From the NCBI RefSeq assembly GCF_900100455.1, contig NZ_FNCV01000004.1:124001-188000 (forward strand): 64,000 nt of DNA. Reading direction: 5' to 3'. Both the position numbers and the translations under genes were made by a program. Shown here piece by piece: positions 12,575 to 22,400 of this stretch. The notes under the pieces were generated by a model. That model had not been told where the DNA came from. It searched no databases and worked only from the letters and a program-made list of their open reading frames with translations. The stretch's first letter is position 1. Every line of letters begins with the position of its first letter. The stretch comes from Roseospirillum parvum (GTDB lineage Bacteria > Pseudomonadota > Alphaproteobacteria > Rhodospirillales > Rhodospirillaceae).

Positions 12575-12886
12575 CTACACTTCCGTGTCGAGGCCCGGGG
12601 GCAGGGTGAGGACGAAGCGCCTGATGCGCAGCAGGCGGCCGGTGCGCGGATCGACCTCGCCTTCCGCGCCCAGGCCGCCGCGACCCAGGCCGAGCACCCC
12701 GTTGATCAGGCCGAGCGGGCCGAGGCGGGGGCTGTCGTCCAGCAGGTAGGTCTGGATGGTGGCGTGCCGGGCCAGCTTCTCGTTGCACGGCACGCGCAGG
12801 TTGACCAGGGCGGTGATCGCCTCGGGGTCCCGTTCCAGGGCCTGGTTGAGGATGTCCAGGGCCCGCCGGGCGGCGTCGTGGCTCAC
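12575..12886 (-). CDS. Conserved-looking hypothetical protein coupled to alpha/beta hydrolase
   Basis: Protein of 103 aa starting at GTG 12886, which overlaps the hydrolase stop in the sequence GTGA, so translation is coupled. The N-terminal half (about residues 5-45) is a helical segment, ARRALDILNQALERDPEAI. The middle is Gly/Leu-rich (PLGLINGVLGLGRGGLG) and the C-terminal part has two probable strands (DPRTGRLLRIRRFVL). I do not recognise the family. The balanced composition and the coupled start argue that it is a real gene and not a shadow. It may modulate or partner the hydrolase. Confidence 0.68.
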   Translation of the reverse strand: MSHDAARRALDILNQALERDPEAITALVNLRVPCNEKLARHATIQTYLLDDSPRLGPLGLINGVLGLGRGGLGAEGEVDPRTGRLLRIRRFVLTLPPGLDTEV

Positions 12887-13674
12887 CCCTCGGAGTCCTC
12901 GCCGGGGGCATGGGGGGCGACGTGGTCGAGCAGGGTGTCGAGCAGGTGACACAGGCGCTTCAGGTCGGCCGGTTCGGACAGCCGGTGTTCGCCGTTCTTG
13001 GCGAACAGGCATTCCACGTCGTCGCCGCTGACCTGCTCCATGATGCGCAGGGCGGTGCGCCAGGGCACGTCGGCGTCCTTCATGCCGTGGATCAGGCGCA
13101 GCGGCTGGGTGATCGGCAGCGGGCCGCGCAGCAACAGGTGGTCGCGCCCTTCCTCGATCAGCTTGAGGGCGATGGGGTAGGGGTCGGCGCCGTAGCAGTT
13201 GGGCAGATGGACCAGTCCGTCGCGCTTCAGCTCGGCCCGCTGGTCGGCGCTCAGGCCGGGTTCCAGCAGGTCCTCGGTGAAGTCGGGGGCGGCGGCCAGG
13301 CCGAGCCCGGCGACCGCCTTCTCGGGCCGGTCGAGCAGGGCGAGCAGCATCAGCCAGCCGCCCATGGACGAGCCGACGATGACCTGCGGGCCCTCGGTCA
13401 GATGGTCCAGGGCGGCGGTGACGTCGGCCCGCCAGCGGCCGATGGTGCCCTCCTCGAAGGTGCCGCTGGAGCGCCCGTGGCCGAAGGTGTCCAGACGCAG
13501 GAAGGCCTGCCCCCGGGCCCGGCAGTGGGCCTCCAGGGCCAGCGCCTTGCCGCCCTCCATGTCGCTTTTCAGGCCGTGCAGGAAAACCACCCCGGGCGAC
13601 GCCCCGGAATGGCGCACATAGGCCACCTGGTGACCGTCGCCACGGTCGAGAAATGCGCATTCCGCCTCGGTCAT
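12883..13674 (-). CDS. Alpha/beta hydrolase (ABHD10/thioesterase-like)
   Basis: Protein of 263 aa with the alpha/beta-hydrolase fold. The oxyanion segment is VVFLHGLKSD near residue 35, followed by LDTFGHGRSSG and the nucleophile elbow IVGSSMGGWLM (Ser near 102). An acid probably lies in IHGMKDADVPW and the catalytic His in GEHRLS near 235. The order resembles palmitoyl-protein thioesterase ABHD10 and related esterases. The ATG at 13674 gives a compact protein; longer frames extend into the divergent glycosyltransferase and are shadows. It overlaps the small gene at 12575 by 4 bases. Substrate unknown. Confidence 0.9.
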   Translation of the reverse strand: MTEAECAFLDRGDGHQVAYVRHSGASPGVVFLHGLKSDMEGGKALALEAHCRARGQAFLRLDTFGHGRSSGTFEEGTIGRWRADVTAALDHLTEGPQVIVGSSMGGWLMLLALLDRPEKAVAGLGLAAAPDFTEDLLEPGLSADQRAELKRDGLVHLPNCYGADPYPIALKLIEEGRDHLLLRGPLPITQPLRLIHGMKDADVPWRTALRIMEQVSGDDVECLFAKNGEHRLSEPADLKRLCHLLDTLLDHVAPHAPGEDSEG

Positions 13675-13839
13675 GGCGGCTCCTTTCCAAGGTTGGGCAA
13701 GGGGTTCGAGGGGGGCGCCCCATTCCTGATGATTTTTCGGGGCTCCCCTTGTAGGATCGCCTCCGTTTTGGGGTTCGAGGCTCGTATCTTCAACCCCGCC
13801 CGCCTGACCCTGTTTCCCCAGCCGCGCCGACAAGCCCTG

Positions 13840-15000
13840 ATGTCCACGCCCGATAGCCCCGTCGTCCTGCAGGTTCTGCCCCGTCTGGTCACCGGCGGGG
13901 TGGAGCGCGGCACCATCGAGATCACCCGCGCCCTGGCCGAGGCCGGCTGGCGGCCCCTGGTGGTCAGCGCCGGCGGGCCGATGGTGCATCAGGTCGGCCG
14001 GGCCGGCGGCGAGCATGTCACCCTGCCGGTCCACGCCAAGGACCCGGTGACCATGCACTTCAACGTCAACCGCCTGCGCCGGGTGATCGCGCAGAAAAAG
14101 GTGGCCCTGGTCCATGCCCGCTCGCGCGCCCCGGCCTTGAGCGCCGTGGTCGCCGCCCGGCGCCAGGGGGTGCCCTTCATGACCACCTTCCACGGCACCT
14201 ACAACCTGGGTCCGTTCGGTCTGAAGAAGCCCTACAACGCGGTGATGACCAAGGGGCGGCTGGTCATCGCCATCAGCGAGTTCATCAAGCGCCACATCCT
14301 GGAGACCTATCAGGTGCCGGAGGCGCGCCTGCGGGTGGTCCATCGCGGTGTCGACCCGACGCTGTTCGATCCCGAGGCGGTCAGCCCCGGGCGGATGATC
14401 CGCCTGGCCCAGCGCTGGCGCCTGCCCGACGGGGCGCGCGTCGTCATGCTGCCCGGCCGGCTGACCCGCTGGAAGGGGCAGGCGGTGTTGATCCGGGCGC
14501 TGGCCAAACTGGCCCGGCCCGAGGTCCATTGCCTGCTGGTCGGCTCCGATCAGGGCCGCAGCGCCTACACCCGCGAGCTGGAGAAGCTGGCCGCCGAGGC
14601 CGGGCTGGGCGACCGGGTCCACATCATCCAGGATTGCGACGACCTGCCGGCCGCCTACATGCTGACCGACGTGGTGGTCAGCGCCTCGACCGACCCGGAG
14701 GCCTTTGGCCGGGTGGTGGTCGAGGGCCAGGCCATGGGCCGCCCGGTGATCGCCCCCGACCACGGCGCGGCGCCCGAGTTGGTGCGCCCCGGCGAAACCG
14801 GCTGGCTGACCCCGCCGGGCGACCCCGAGGCGCTGGCCGAACGGCTGGCCACGGCGCTCGATCTGTCCACCGAGCGGCGCCACGAGATGGCCCGGGCCGC
14901 CATCGAGCACGCCCGGACCCACTTCGACAGCGCCCTGATGGCGGCGCGCACGCTGGATGTTTACCGCGAGGTGTTGGCCGCCGGGCCGACGCCGCGCTAG
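13840..15000 (+). CDS. Glycosyltransferase family 4
   Basis: GT-B-fold glycosyltransferase of 386 aa. The N-terminal acceptor domain begins VLQVLPRLVTGGVERGTIE, which has the glycine-rich GGVER loop of GT4 enzymes. The C-terminal nucleotide-sugar domain holds MLPGRLTRWKGQAVLI and the EX7E motif EAFGRVVVEGQA near residue 290. The start at 13840 places the first beta strand at residue 8; an upstream extension would come from the antisense of the hydrolase. The next gene, a GT9 heptosyltransferase-like enzyme, follows 19 bases downstream, so both probably assemble lipopolysaccharide core or another surface glycan. Confidence 0.93.
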   Translation: MSTPDSPVVLQVLPRLVTGGVERGTIEITRALAEAGWRPLVVSAGGPMVHQVGRAGGEHVTLPVHAKDPVTMHFNVNRLRRVIAQKKVALVHARSRAPALSAVVAARRQGVPFMTTFHGTYNLGPFGLKKPYNAVMTKGRLVIAISEFIKRHILETYQVPEARLRVVHRGVDPTLFDPEAVSPGRMIRLAQRWRLPDGARVVMLPGRLTRWKGQAVLIRALAKLARPEVHCLLVGSDQGRSAYTRELEKLAAEAGLGDRVHIIQDCDDLPAAYMLTDVVVSASTDPEAFGRVVVEGQAMGRPVIAPDHGAAPELVRPGETGWLTPPGDPEALAERLATALDLSTERRHEMARAAIEHARTHFDSALMAARTLDVYREVLAAGPTPR

Positions 15001-15019
15001 TTTTTTTCAGGAGACCTCG

Positions 15020-16036
15020 ATGCCCGGTCGCAGACGCCCCGCGGCGCCGCCCCCGGAGGAAAGAGACCACAAGACGCTGGGCACCCGGCCGCCGGCGCCG
15101 GGGCAGCGGCGCATCCTGGTCATCAAGCTGTCGGCGCTGGGCGATTTCGTGCAGGCCCTGGGGCCGTGCGCGGCGATCCGCGACTATCACCCGGACGACC
15201 ACATCACCCTTCTGACCACGCCGCCCTTCGTCGATCTGGCCGAGGCCAGCCCCTACTTCGACGCCGTGGAGATCGACACCCGCCCGAAGATCTGGGAGCT
15301 CAAGGCGCTGAAGCGGCTGATCCGGCTGCTCAACCAGAACTTCGACCGGGTCTACGACCTGCAGACCTCGGACCGCTCGTCGCGCTATTTCCAGCTGATG
15401 GGCGGGCCCAAGGGCGGGCCGGAGTGGTCGGGCATCGCCAAGGGCTGCTCGCACCCGCACACCAACCCCCGGCGCGACAAAATGCACACCATCGAGCGCC
15501 AGGCCAGCCAACTGGCCATGGCCGGCATCTTCGAGGTGGGGCTGCCCGATCTGTCGTGGATCCAGTCCGATGTCGGCCGCCTGGGGCTGCCCGAACGCTA
15601 TGCCCTGCTGGTTCCCGGCGGCGCCCCGCACCGCCCGGAAAAGCGCTGGCCGGCCCAGTTCTATGGCGAGATCGGCCGCTGGCTGGTCGAGCGCGGGGTG
15701 ACCCCGGTGATCCTCGGCACCAAGAGCGAGCAGCCCGAGGCCTGGGTCATCGAGGCGATCTGCCCGGAGGCGGTGAACCTTCTGGAAAAGACCAGCCTGT
15801 TCGACATCGCCCCGCTGGCCCGCGGGGCCGCCCTGGCGGTGGGCAACGACACCGGACCGATGCACCTGATCGCGCTGTCGGACTGCCCCTCGGTGGTGGT
15901 CTACTCGTACGCCTCCGACCCCGCCCTGTGCGGCCAGCGCGGCGCGGCGGTGAAGATCCTGCGCCAGCCGATCGCCGCCGACGTGCGCCTCAGCGAGGTG
16001 CGCGAGGCCATCGGCGAGGTGGCGGGGCTGGGGTAG
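15020..16036 (+). CDS. Glycosyltransferase family 9 (heptosyltransferase-like)
   Basis: Protein of 338 aa with the GT9 N-terminal signature ILVIKLSALGDFVQALG after a basic, proline-rich tail of about 33 residues. The C-terminal nucleotide-sugar site is ALAVGNDTGPMHLIAL near residue 283. LPS heptosyltransferases (WaaC/WaaF) and related enzymes transfer ADP-heptose to lipid A-core. I chose the ATG at 15020 because CAGGAGACC lies just upstream; an earlier in-frame ATG at 14957 falls inside the GT4 gene. gmhA (28348), an early enzyme of ADP-heptose synthesis, elsewhere in the window fits a heptose-containing core. Confidence 0.92.
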   Translation: MPGRRRPAAPPPEERDHKTLGTRPPAPGQRRILVIKLSALGDFVQALGPCAAIRDYHPDDHITLLTTPPFVDLAEASPYFDAVEIDTRPKIWELKALKRLIRLLNQNFDRVYDLQTSDRSSRYFQLMGGPKGGPEWSGIAKGCSHPHTNPRRDKMHTIERQASQLAMAGIFEVGLPDLSWIQSDVGRLGLPERYALLVPGGAPHRPEKRWPAQFYGEIGRWLVERGVTPVILGTKSEQPEAWVIEAICPEAVNLLEKTSLFDIAPLARGAALAVGNDTGPMHLIALSDCPSVVVYSYASDPALCGQRGAAVKILRQPIAADVRLSEVREAIGEVAGLG

Positions 16037-16062
16037 CCCCCCCCCCTCCCGTGGCCCCTTCC

Positions 16063-16090
16063 TTGACTCACTTCCGGCAGGGTCTATAAG
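16063..16090 (+). promoter_or_regulatory. Sigma-70-type promoter of thrS
   Basis: TTGACT at 16063-16068 and TATAAG at 16085-16090 are separated by 16 bases, close to the housekeeping consensus. It lies about 95 bases upstream of the thrS start, the right place to drive thrS and perhaps infC. Confidence 0.65.
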
Positions 16091-16183
16091 TCGCAGGGCC
16101 GCTTGAAGGGGCTGGCTGGAGACTGGCCGGTGCCCCATATGGCGGCTCCCTGTCCCGTCCACCAAGCCGGAATGCGTGCCATC

Positions 16184-18100
16184 ATGATCGCCCTGTCCCT
16201 GCCCGACGGCAGCGTGCGCCAGTTCGAGGCCCCGATCTCCGGGGCCGAGCTGGCCGCCGACATCTCGAAAAGCCTGGCCAAGAAGGCCCTGGCCGTCACC
16301 GTCAATGGCGAGCTGCGCGATCTCACCCGGACCATCGACACCGACGCCGAGGTGCGCGTCATCACCGCCGCCGACGAGGACATCGCCCTGCCCCTGATCC
16401 GCCACGACGCGGCGCATGTCATGGCGCAGGCGGTGCAGGACCTCTATCCCGGCACCCAGGTGACCATCGGCCCGGCGATCGACAACGGCTTCTACTACGA
16501 CTTCGCCCGCGAAACCCCCTTCACGCCCGACGATCTGGAGAAGATCGAGGCGCGCATGAAGGAGATCGTCGCCGCCGACCTGCCGCTGATCCGCGAGGAG
16601 TGGGACCGCGACACCGCCATCAAGACCTTCCGCGACATGGGCGAGGCCTACAAGGCCGAGATCATCGAGGCCCTGCCCGAGGAGGCGCCGATCAGCGTCT
16701 ACCGCCAGGGCGACTGGTTCGACCTGTGCAAGGGGCCGCACCTGCCCTCGACCGGCAAGCTGGGCACCGCCTTCAAGCTGACCAAGCTGGCCGGGGCCTA
16801 TTGGCGCGGCGATTCCAACAACGAGATGCTTCAGCGCATCTACGGCACCGCCTGGGCCAACGACAAGCAGCTCAAGGCCTACCTGACCATGCTGGAGGAG
16901 GCCGAGAAGCGCGACCACCGCCGGCTGGGCCGCGAGATGGACCTTTTCCACATGCAGGAGGAGGCGCCCGGCGCCGTCTTCTGGCATCCCAACGGCTGGG
17001 CCCTGTTCCGCGCCCTGATCGACTACATGCGCCGCCGCCAGGAGGCGGCCGGCTATGTGGAGATCAACACGCCCTCGGTGATGGACCGGGCGATGTGGGA
17101 GACCTCCGGCCACTGGCAGACCTTCCGCGAGCACATGTACACCACCCAGACCGAGGACGAGCGCATCTTCGCGCTGAAGCCCATGAACTGCCCGGGCTGT
17201 CTGTCGGTGTACCGCTCGGCGACCCGCAGCTACCGCGACCTTCCGCTGCGCATCGCCGAGTTCGGCAAGGTCAACCGCTACGAGCCCTCCGGCGCCCTGC
17301 ACGGGCTGATGCGGGTGCGCGAGTTCACCCAGGACGACGCCCACATCTTCTGCACGCCCGAGCAGATGGAGGACGAGTGCCGCACCGTGGTCGAGCTGAT
17401 CATGGACATCTACAAGGACTTCGGCTTCACCGACGTGCGCATCAAGTTCTCCGACCGCCCGGACAAGCGGATCGGCGACGATGCCACCTGGGACAAGCTG
17501 GAATCGGCGCTCAAAGGGGCGCTCGATCACATGGGCCTGCCCTACAGCCACAACCCGGGCGAGGGCGCCTTCTACGGCCCCAAGCTCGAGTTCGTGCTGC
17601 GCGACGCCATCGGCCGCGACTGGCAGTGCGGTACGCTCCAGGTGGACATGAACCTGCCGGCCCGCTTCCAGGCGGTTTATGTGGACAAGGACGACACCCG
17701 CAAGCCGCCGGTCATGCTGCACCGCGCCCTGTTCGGCTCGCTGGAGCGCTTCATCGGCATCCTCACCGAGCACTACGCCGGGCGCTTCCCGCTGTGGCTG
17801 GCGCCCCGCCAGGCGGTGGTGGCGACCATCACCTCGGACGCCGACGACCACGCCCGCGCCGTCTTGAAGGCCCTGCAGGCGGCTGGCCTGAAGGCCGAGG
17901 CCGACCTGCGCAACGAGAAGATCAACTACAAGATCCGCGAGCACAGCGACGCCAAGGTGCCGGTGATCCTGGTGGTCGGCAAGCGCGAGGCCGAGGAAGG
18001 CACGGTGGCGATCCGCCGCCTGGGCGGCAAGGACCAGGAAATTCTTGCGCTGGACAAGGCCGTCGCTACACTGTCGGACGAGGCCGCGCCTCCCGCCTGA
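16184..18100 (+). CDS. thrS: Threonine--tRNA ligase
   Basis: Charges tRNA-Thr with threonine and edits mischarged serine. From ATG 16184 it is 638 aa (E. coli 642). Order: TGS domain (about 1-60, starting [16 protein letters not shown]), editing domain with [12 protein letters not shown], class II catalytic core with [12 protein letters not shown] and [25 protein letters not shown], and a C-terminal anticodon domain with [14 protein letters not shown]. The alternative ATG at 16172 adds only MRAI, so the exact start is uncertain. A good promoter lies upstream. infC follows on the same strand after about 200 bases, an arrangement seen in many bacteria. Confidence 0.97.
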   Translation: MIALSLPDGSVRQFEAPISGAELAADISKSLAKKALAVTVNGELRDLTRTIDTDAEVRVITAADEDIALPLIRHDAAHVMAQAVQDLYPGTQVTIGPAIDNGFYYDFARETPFTPDDLEKIEARMKEIVAADLPLIREEWDRDTAIKTFRDMGEAYKAEIIEALPEEAPISVYRQGDWFDLCKGPHLPSTGKLGTAFKLTKLAGAYWRGDSNNEMLQRIYGTAWANDKQLKAYLTMLEEAEKRDHRRLGREMDLFHMQEEAPGAVFWHPNGWALFRALIDYMRRRQEAAGYVEINTPSVMDRAMWETSGHWQTFREHMYTTQTEDERIFALKPMNCPGCLSVYRSATRSYRDLPLRIAEFGKVNRYEPSGALHGLMRVREFTQDDAHIFCTPEQMEDECRTVVELIMDIYKDFGFTDVRIKFSDRPDKRIGDDATWDKLESALKGALDHMGLPYSHNPGEGAFYGPKLEFVLRDAIGRDWQCGTLQVDMNLPARFQAVYVDKDDTRKPPVMLHRALFGSLERFIGILTEHYAGRFPLWLAPRQAVVATITSDADDHARAVLKALQAAGLKAEADLRNEKINYKIREHSDAKVPVILVVGKREAEEGTVAIRRLGGKDQEILALDKAVATLSDEAAPPA

Positions 18101-18290
18101 GTCGAGACAACCCGCAGATCCAAGCGGGGACTCGGCCAAGGCCCGGACGCGGTCGGGTTGGCCTCGGGGGAGGCCGGCCCATGTCGTCGTGGGGAGGGGG
18201 TCGCCCATCCGTCAACGCCGCCGCGCCCGCGTGCGGTCAGAGGCGGGGTGGGCGCTGTGCTTTCCCGCGTCATCCCTGAAAATGCAGTCA

Positions 18291-18297
18291 AAGGAGG
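18291..18297 (+). promoter_or_regulatory. Shine-Dalgarno that fixes a non-AUG start for infC
   Basis: AAGGAGG at 18291-18297 is a near-perfect ribosome-binding site. The GTG at 18298 touches it and the first ATG (18319) is 21 bases away, both poor spacings. The ATA at 18304 is six bases downstream, the normal distance. Confidence 0.7.
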
Positions 18298-18303
18298 GTG
18301 TTC

Positions 18304-18840
18304 ATAGCTAGGCCACCGATGCAGACGCCGCCGTCCAAAGATGGACCGCGCGTCAACGACCAGATTTCGGTCCCCCAGGTTCGTCTCGTCGCCGAGGACG
18401 GCGAACAGTTGGGTGTGGTGTCCATTTCCCAGGCCCTGGAGCGGGCCGATCAGGTCGGACTCGATCTGGTGGAAGTGGCGCCCAATGCCGATCCGCCCGT
18501 CTGCAAGATTCTCGACTTCGGCAAGTTCAAATACGAACAGCAGAAGAAGAAGAACGAAGCCAAGAAGAAGCAGAAGGTAATCGAGGTCAAGGAAGTCAAG
18601 CTCAGGCCCAACATCGAGCGTCACGACTACGAGGTGAAGATGCGCAGTCTTCAGCGCTTCCTCGAGGACGGCGACAAGGTGAAGGTGACGCTGCGCTTCC
18701 GGGGCCGCGAAATGGCCCACCAGGACCTGGGCTTCCAGCTTCTGATGAAGGTTCAGGAGCAGTTCGTCGAAAGCGCCAAGGTCGAGCAGCACCCCAAGAT
18801 GGAGGGGCGCCAGATGGTCATGGTCATGGCTCCGCGTTAA
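18304..18840 (+). CDS. infC: Translation initiation factor IF-3, probable AUA start
   Basis: IF-3 binds the 30S subunit, prevents premature 50S joining and proofreads initiator tRNA and start codon. The protein is 178 aa (E. coli 180). It has the N-domain with [15 protein letters not shown], a Lys-rich linker helix ([18 protein letters not shown]) and a C-domain with [12 protein letters not shown]. The start at ATA 18304 is inferred from the Shine-Dalgarno spacing and from the length of the leader before the conserved KDGPR block, which matches rhizobial IF-3 proteins as I recall them. infC elsewhere uses rare codons such as AUU for autoregulation. ATG 18319 is the fallback. Confidence 0.93.
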   Translation: MARPPMQTPPSKDGPRVNDQISVPQVRLVAEDGEQLGVVSISQALERADQVGLDLVEVAPNADPPVCKILDFGKFKYEQQKKKNEAKKKQKVIEVKEVKLRPNIERHDYEVKMRSLQRFLEDGDKVKVTLRFRGREMAHQDLGFQLLMKVQEQFVESAKVEQHPKMEGRQMVMVMAPR

Positions 18841-18940
18841 GGGTCAAGGCCCGGCGCGGCCGGCTGTTCCTGGCCGAGACGCCGACGGCTGGCGCACCCA
18901 CCAAGGGGAGCCGTGCGCCTGTCGTCAGTCGGCCCGTTTC

Positions 18941-18976
18941 CGGTTCGCCACCCGGTTCGCCACCCGGTTCGCCACG
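18941..18976. repeat. Three 12-bp tandem repeats before the CheZ-like gene
   Basis: CGGTTCGCCACC occurs at 18941-18952 and 18953-18964, and with one change at 18965-18976. If the upstream GTG at 18913 were the start of the next gene, the array would encode PVRH three times. Confidence 0.8.
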
Positions 18977-18987
18977 GGGTCACCGCC

Positions 18988-19344
18988 ATGCCACCGCGCA
19001 TTCCGGCCGACGTCGCCCTGACCGCCGCCATCCGCCAGCTTGAGCAGGCGGTGGCGGAACAGGAGCGGGCGGCCAACCGCATCCTCGGTCTGGCCGAGTT
19101 GCTGGTCGAGCGCCAGCCCGGCGAGGCCGAGCGGCTGCGCGTCGAAGGCATCATGGAGGCCTGCGGCTTCCAGGACATCACGGGCCAGCGCCTGCGCAAG
19201 GTGGGCAACCTTCTGAAACATCTGGCCCGCGAGCTTGACGTCACCATCCCCCCGCCGCCGGCCGACGCCGACGGCGCTTCCGGCAAGCCCAGGCCCGGCC
19301 TCAGCCAGCAGGAGGTGGACCGCCTGCTGCGCCGCCGCCCGTAA
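18988..19344 (+). CDS. CheZ-like chemotaxis protein phosphatase with FliM-like CheY-binding tail
   Basis: Small protein of 118 aa. Residues 10-80 form a long amphipathic helix pair containing ACGFQDITGQRLRKV; the QDxTGQ stretch is the CheZ active-site helix, whose Gln inserts into phospho-CheY to speed dephosphorylation. A proline-rich linker leads to a C-terminal GLSQQEVDRLL (about 104-114), which resembles both the CheZ C-terminal peptide and the N-terminal CheY-binding peptide of FliM (LSQxEIDALL). It is much shorter than E. coli CheZ (214 aa). The ATG at 18988 excludes an upstream repeat; a GTG at 18913 is possible. No other che gene is adjacent. Confidence 0.75.
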   Translation: MPPRIPADVALTAAIRQLEQAVAEQERAANRILGLAELLVERQPGEAERLRVEGIMEACGFQDITGQRLRKVGNLLKHLARELDVTIPPPPADADGASGKPRPGLSQQEVDRLLRRRP

Positions 19345-19402
19345 CGCGGGTGCCGCTCCCTGACAGCGCCCAAGACACGTAACGCGGGTGCCGCTCCCTG
19401 AC
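19341..19402. repeat. 24-bp direct repeat at the end of the CheZ-like gene
   Basis: GTAACGCGGGTGCCGCTCCC plus TGAC occurs at 19341-19364, spanning the stop codon, and again exactly at 19379-19402, a 38-base period. It looks like a small tandem duplication of the gene's 3' end. No gene lies in the remaining bases before pyc. Confidence 0.85.
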
Positions 19403-19479
19403 GGCGTCCCAAGAAAAGCCAGCAAAACCTTTCCCCTGGCCCTTTCCCTTGGCCCCTTCCGAGAGACCTTGAGACAGCC

Positions 19480-22400
19480 ATGCAGCATTTTTCCAAGATC
19501 CTGGTCGCCAACCGGGGCGAGATCGCCATCCGGGTGATGCGCGCCGCCAACGAGCTGGGCATCCGCACGGTTGCCGTCTACGCGGAGGAGGACAAGCTCT
19601 CCCTGCACCGCTTCAAGGCCGACGAGAGCTATCTGATCGGGGCCCACCTGGGGCCGGTGAAGGCCTACCTGTCGGTTGAGGAAATGATCCGCGTGGCCAC
19701 CGAATCGGGCTGTCAGGCGGTTCATCCGGGCTATGGCTTCCTGTCGGAAAATCCCGAGTTCGCCGAGGCCTGCGCCGCCGCCGGGCTGGTCTTCATCGGG
19801 CCGCCGCCGGAGGTCATGCGGGCGCTGGGCAACAAGGTCTCGGCCCGCCGATTGGCCGAGCAGGCCGGCACCCCGGTGATGCCGGCCACCGGCCCCCTGC
19901 CCGAGGACATGGACGAGGTGGCGCGCCTCGCCGAGGACGTGGGCTACCCCTTGATGCTGAAGGCCTCGTGGGGTGGCGGCGGGCGCGGCATGCGCATCAT
20001 CGAGGGGCCGGACGCGCTGGCCCGCGAGGTCACCGCCGGGCGCCGCGAGGCCGAGGCCGCCTTCGGCAACGGCGAGGTCTATCTGGAAAAGCTGGTCCGC
20101 CGGGCCCGCCACGTGGAGGTCCAGCTTCTGGGCGACCACCACGGCACCGTGGTGCATCTGTACGAGCGGGACTGCACCGTGCAGCGGCGCAACCAGAAGG
20201 TGGTCGAGCGCGCCCCGGCGCCCTACCTGGACGCCGCCGCCCGGGCCGAGCTGTGCGACAGCGCCCTCAAGCTGGCCCGCGCCGCCGCCTACGTGAACGC
20301 CGGCACGGCCGAGTTCCTGATGGACCGCGACAGCGGCGCCTTCTACTTCATCGAGGTCAACCCGCGCATCCAGGTCGAGCACACGGTCAGCGAGGAAGTG
20401 ACCGGCATCGACATCGTCAAGGCGCAGATCCGCATCGCCGCCGGCGGGCGCATCGGCGAGGTGGCGGAGACCGGGGTGCCCGCCCAGCCGGACATCCGCC
20501 TCAATGGCCACGCCCTTCAGTGCCGCATCACCACCGAGGACCCGGAGGCCAACTTCATCCCCGACTACGGGCGCATCACCGCCTATCGCGGGGCGACCGG
20601 CTTCGGCATCCGGCTGGACGGCGGCACCGCCTATTCGGGCGCCGTCATCACCCGCTACTATGACAGCCTGCTGGAAAAGGTCACCGCCTGGGCGCCGACC
20701 CCGGAAGAGGCCATCGCCCGCATGGACCGGGCGCTGCGCGAGTTCCGCATCCGCGGCGTGGCGACCAACCTGGTCTTCGTCGAGAACCTGATCAACCACC
20801 CGGCCTTCCAGGCGGCCGACTATTCGACCCGCTTCATCGACCAGACGCCCGAGCTGTTCCAGGTGACCAAGCGGCGCGACCGGGCGACCCGCCTTCTGAA
20901 CTTCATCGCCGATGTGTCGATCAACGGCAATCCGGAGGTCGCCGGCCGCGCCCGCCCGGCGCCCCACCCCACCCCCAAGGCGCCCGAGGTTCCCGCCGGC
21001 ACCCCGCCGCAGGGCACCCGCACCCTGCTCGATCGTCTGGGGCCCGAGGGCCTGCGCGACTGGATGCTGGCCCAGGACAAGGTGCTCGTCACCGACACCA
21101 CCATGCGCGACGCCCACCAGTCGCTGCTCGCCACCCGCATGCGCGGCTTCGACATGGTCCAGGTGGCCGACGCCTACGCCCACCACATGCCCGGGCTGTT
21201 CAGCCTGGAGTGCTGGGGCGGCGCCACCTTCGACGTGGCCATGCGCTTCTTGAAGGAATGCCCCTGGGGGCGGCTGGCCGAGCTGCGCCGGCGCATTCCC
21301 AACGTGCTGTTCCAGATGCTGCTGCGCGGCGCCAACGGGGTGGGCTACACCAACTACGCCGACAACGTGGTGCAAGGCTTCGTCGCCCGCGCCGCCGCCG
21401 AGGGGGTGGACGTCTTCCGCGTCTTCGACAGCCTGAACTGGGTCGAGAACATGCGCGTCGCCATGGACGCCGTGCTCGCCTCGGGCAAGCTGCTGGAGGG
21501 CACCATCTGCTACACCGGCGACATGCTGGACCCCCGGCGGCCCAAGTACGACCTCGACTACTACGTGCGCATGGCCGGCGAGCTGAAGGCGGCCGGGGTG
21601 CACATCATCGGCCTCAAGGACATGGCCGGCCTGCTCAAGCCGGCGGCGGCGCGCCAGTTGATCCCGGCGCTGAAGGCCGAGACCGGGCTGCCGGTGCACT
21701 TCCACACCCACGACACCAGCGGCATCGCCGCCGCCACCGTGCTGGCCGCCGTGGAGTCCGGGGTCGATGCCTTCGACGCCGCCATGGACAGCCTGTCCGG
21801 GCTGACCAGCCAGCCCAACCTGGGCTCGCTGGTCGAGGCCCTGCGCGGCGGGCCGCGCGACAGCGGGCTCGATCCGGCGACCATCCGCCGCTTCTCCGAC
21901 TACTGGGAGATGGTCCGCAAGCAGTACGCCGCCTTCGAGGCCGACCTGAGGTTCGGCGCTTCCGAGGTCTATCTGCACGAGATGCCGGGCGGCCAGTTCA
22001 CCAACCTGCGCGAACAGGCCCGCGCCATGGGCCTGGAGGAACGCTGGCACGAGGTGGCCCGGGCCTATGCCGAGGTCAACCAGATGTTCGGCGACATCGT
22101 GAAGGTGACGCCGTCCTCCAAGGTGGTCGGCGACATGGCGCTGTCGATGATCTCGGCCGGCCTGACCCGGGCCGACGTGGAAGACCCCGAGCGCGACATC
22201 AGCTTCCCCGATTCGGTGGTCCAGATGATGCGCGGCGATCTCGGCCAACCCCCCGGCGGCTGGCCCAAGGCGCTGCAGAAGAAGGTGCTGAAGGATCAGC
22301 CGCCGATCACCGTGCGCCCCGGTTCGGTGGTGCCGCCGGCCGATCTCGCCGCCCTGCGCGCCGAGGCCGAGACCAAGGCCGAGCGGGCGATCAGCGACGT

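Noticed and set aside
18298-18303. GTG 18298 as the infC start
   Set aside because: It directly abuts the Shine-Dalgarno, leaving no spacer for initiation.
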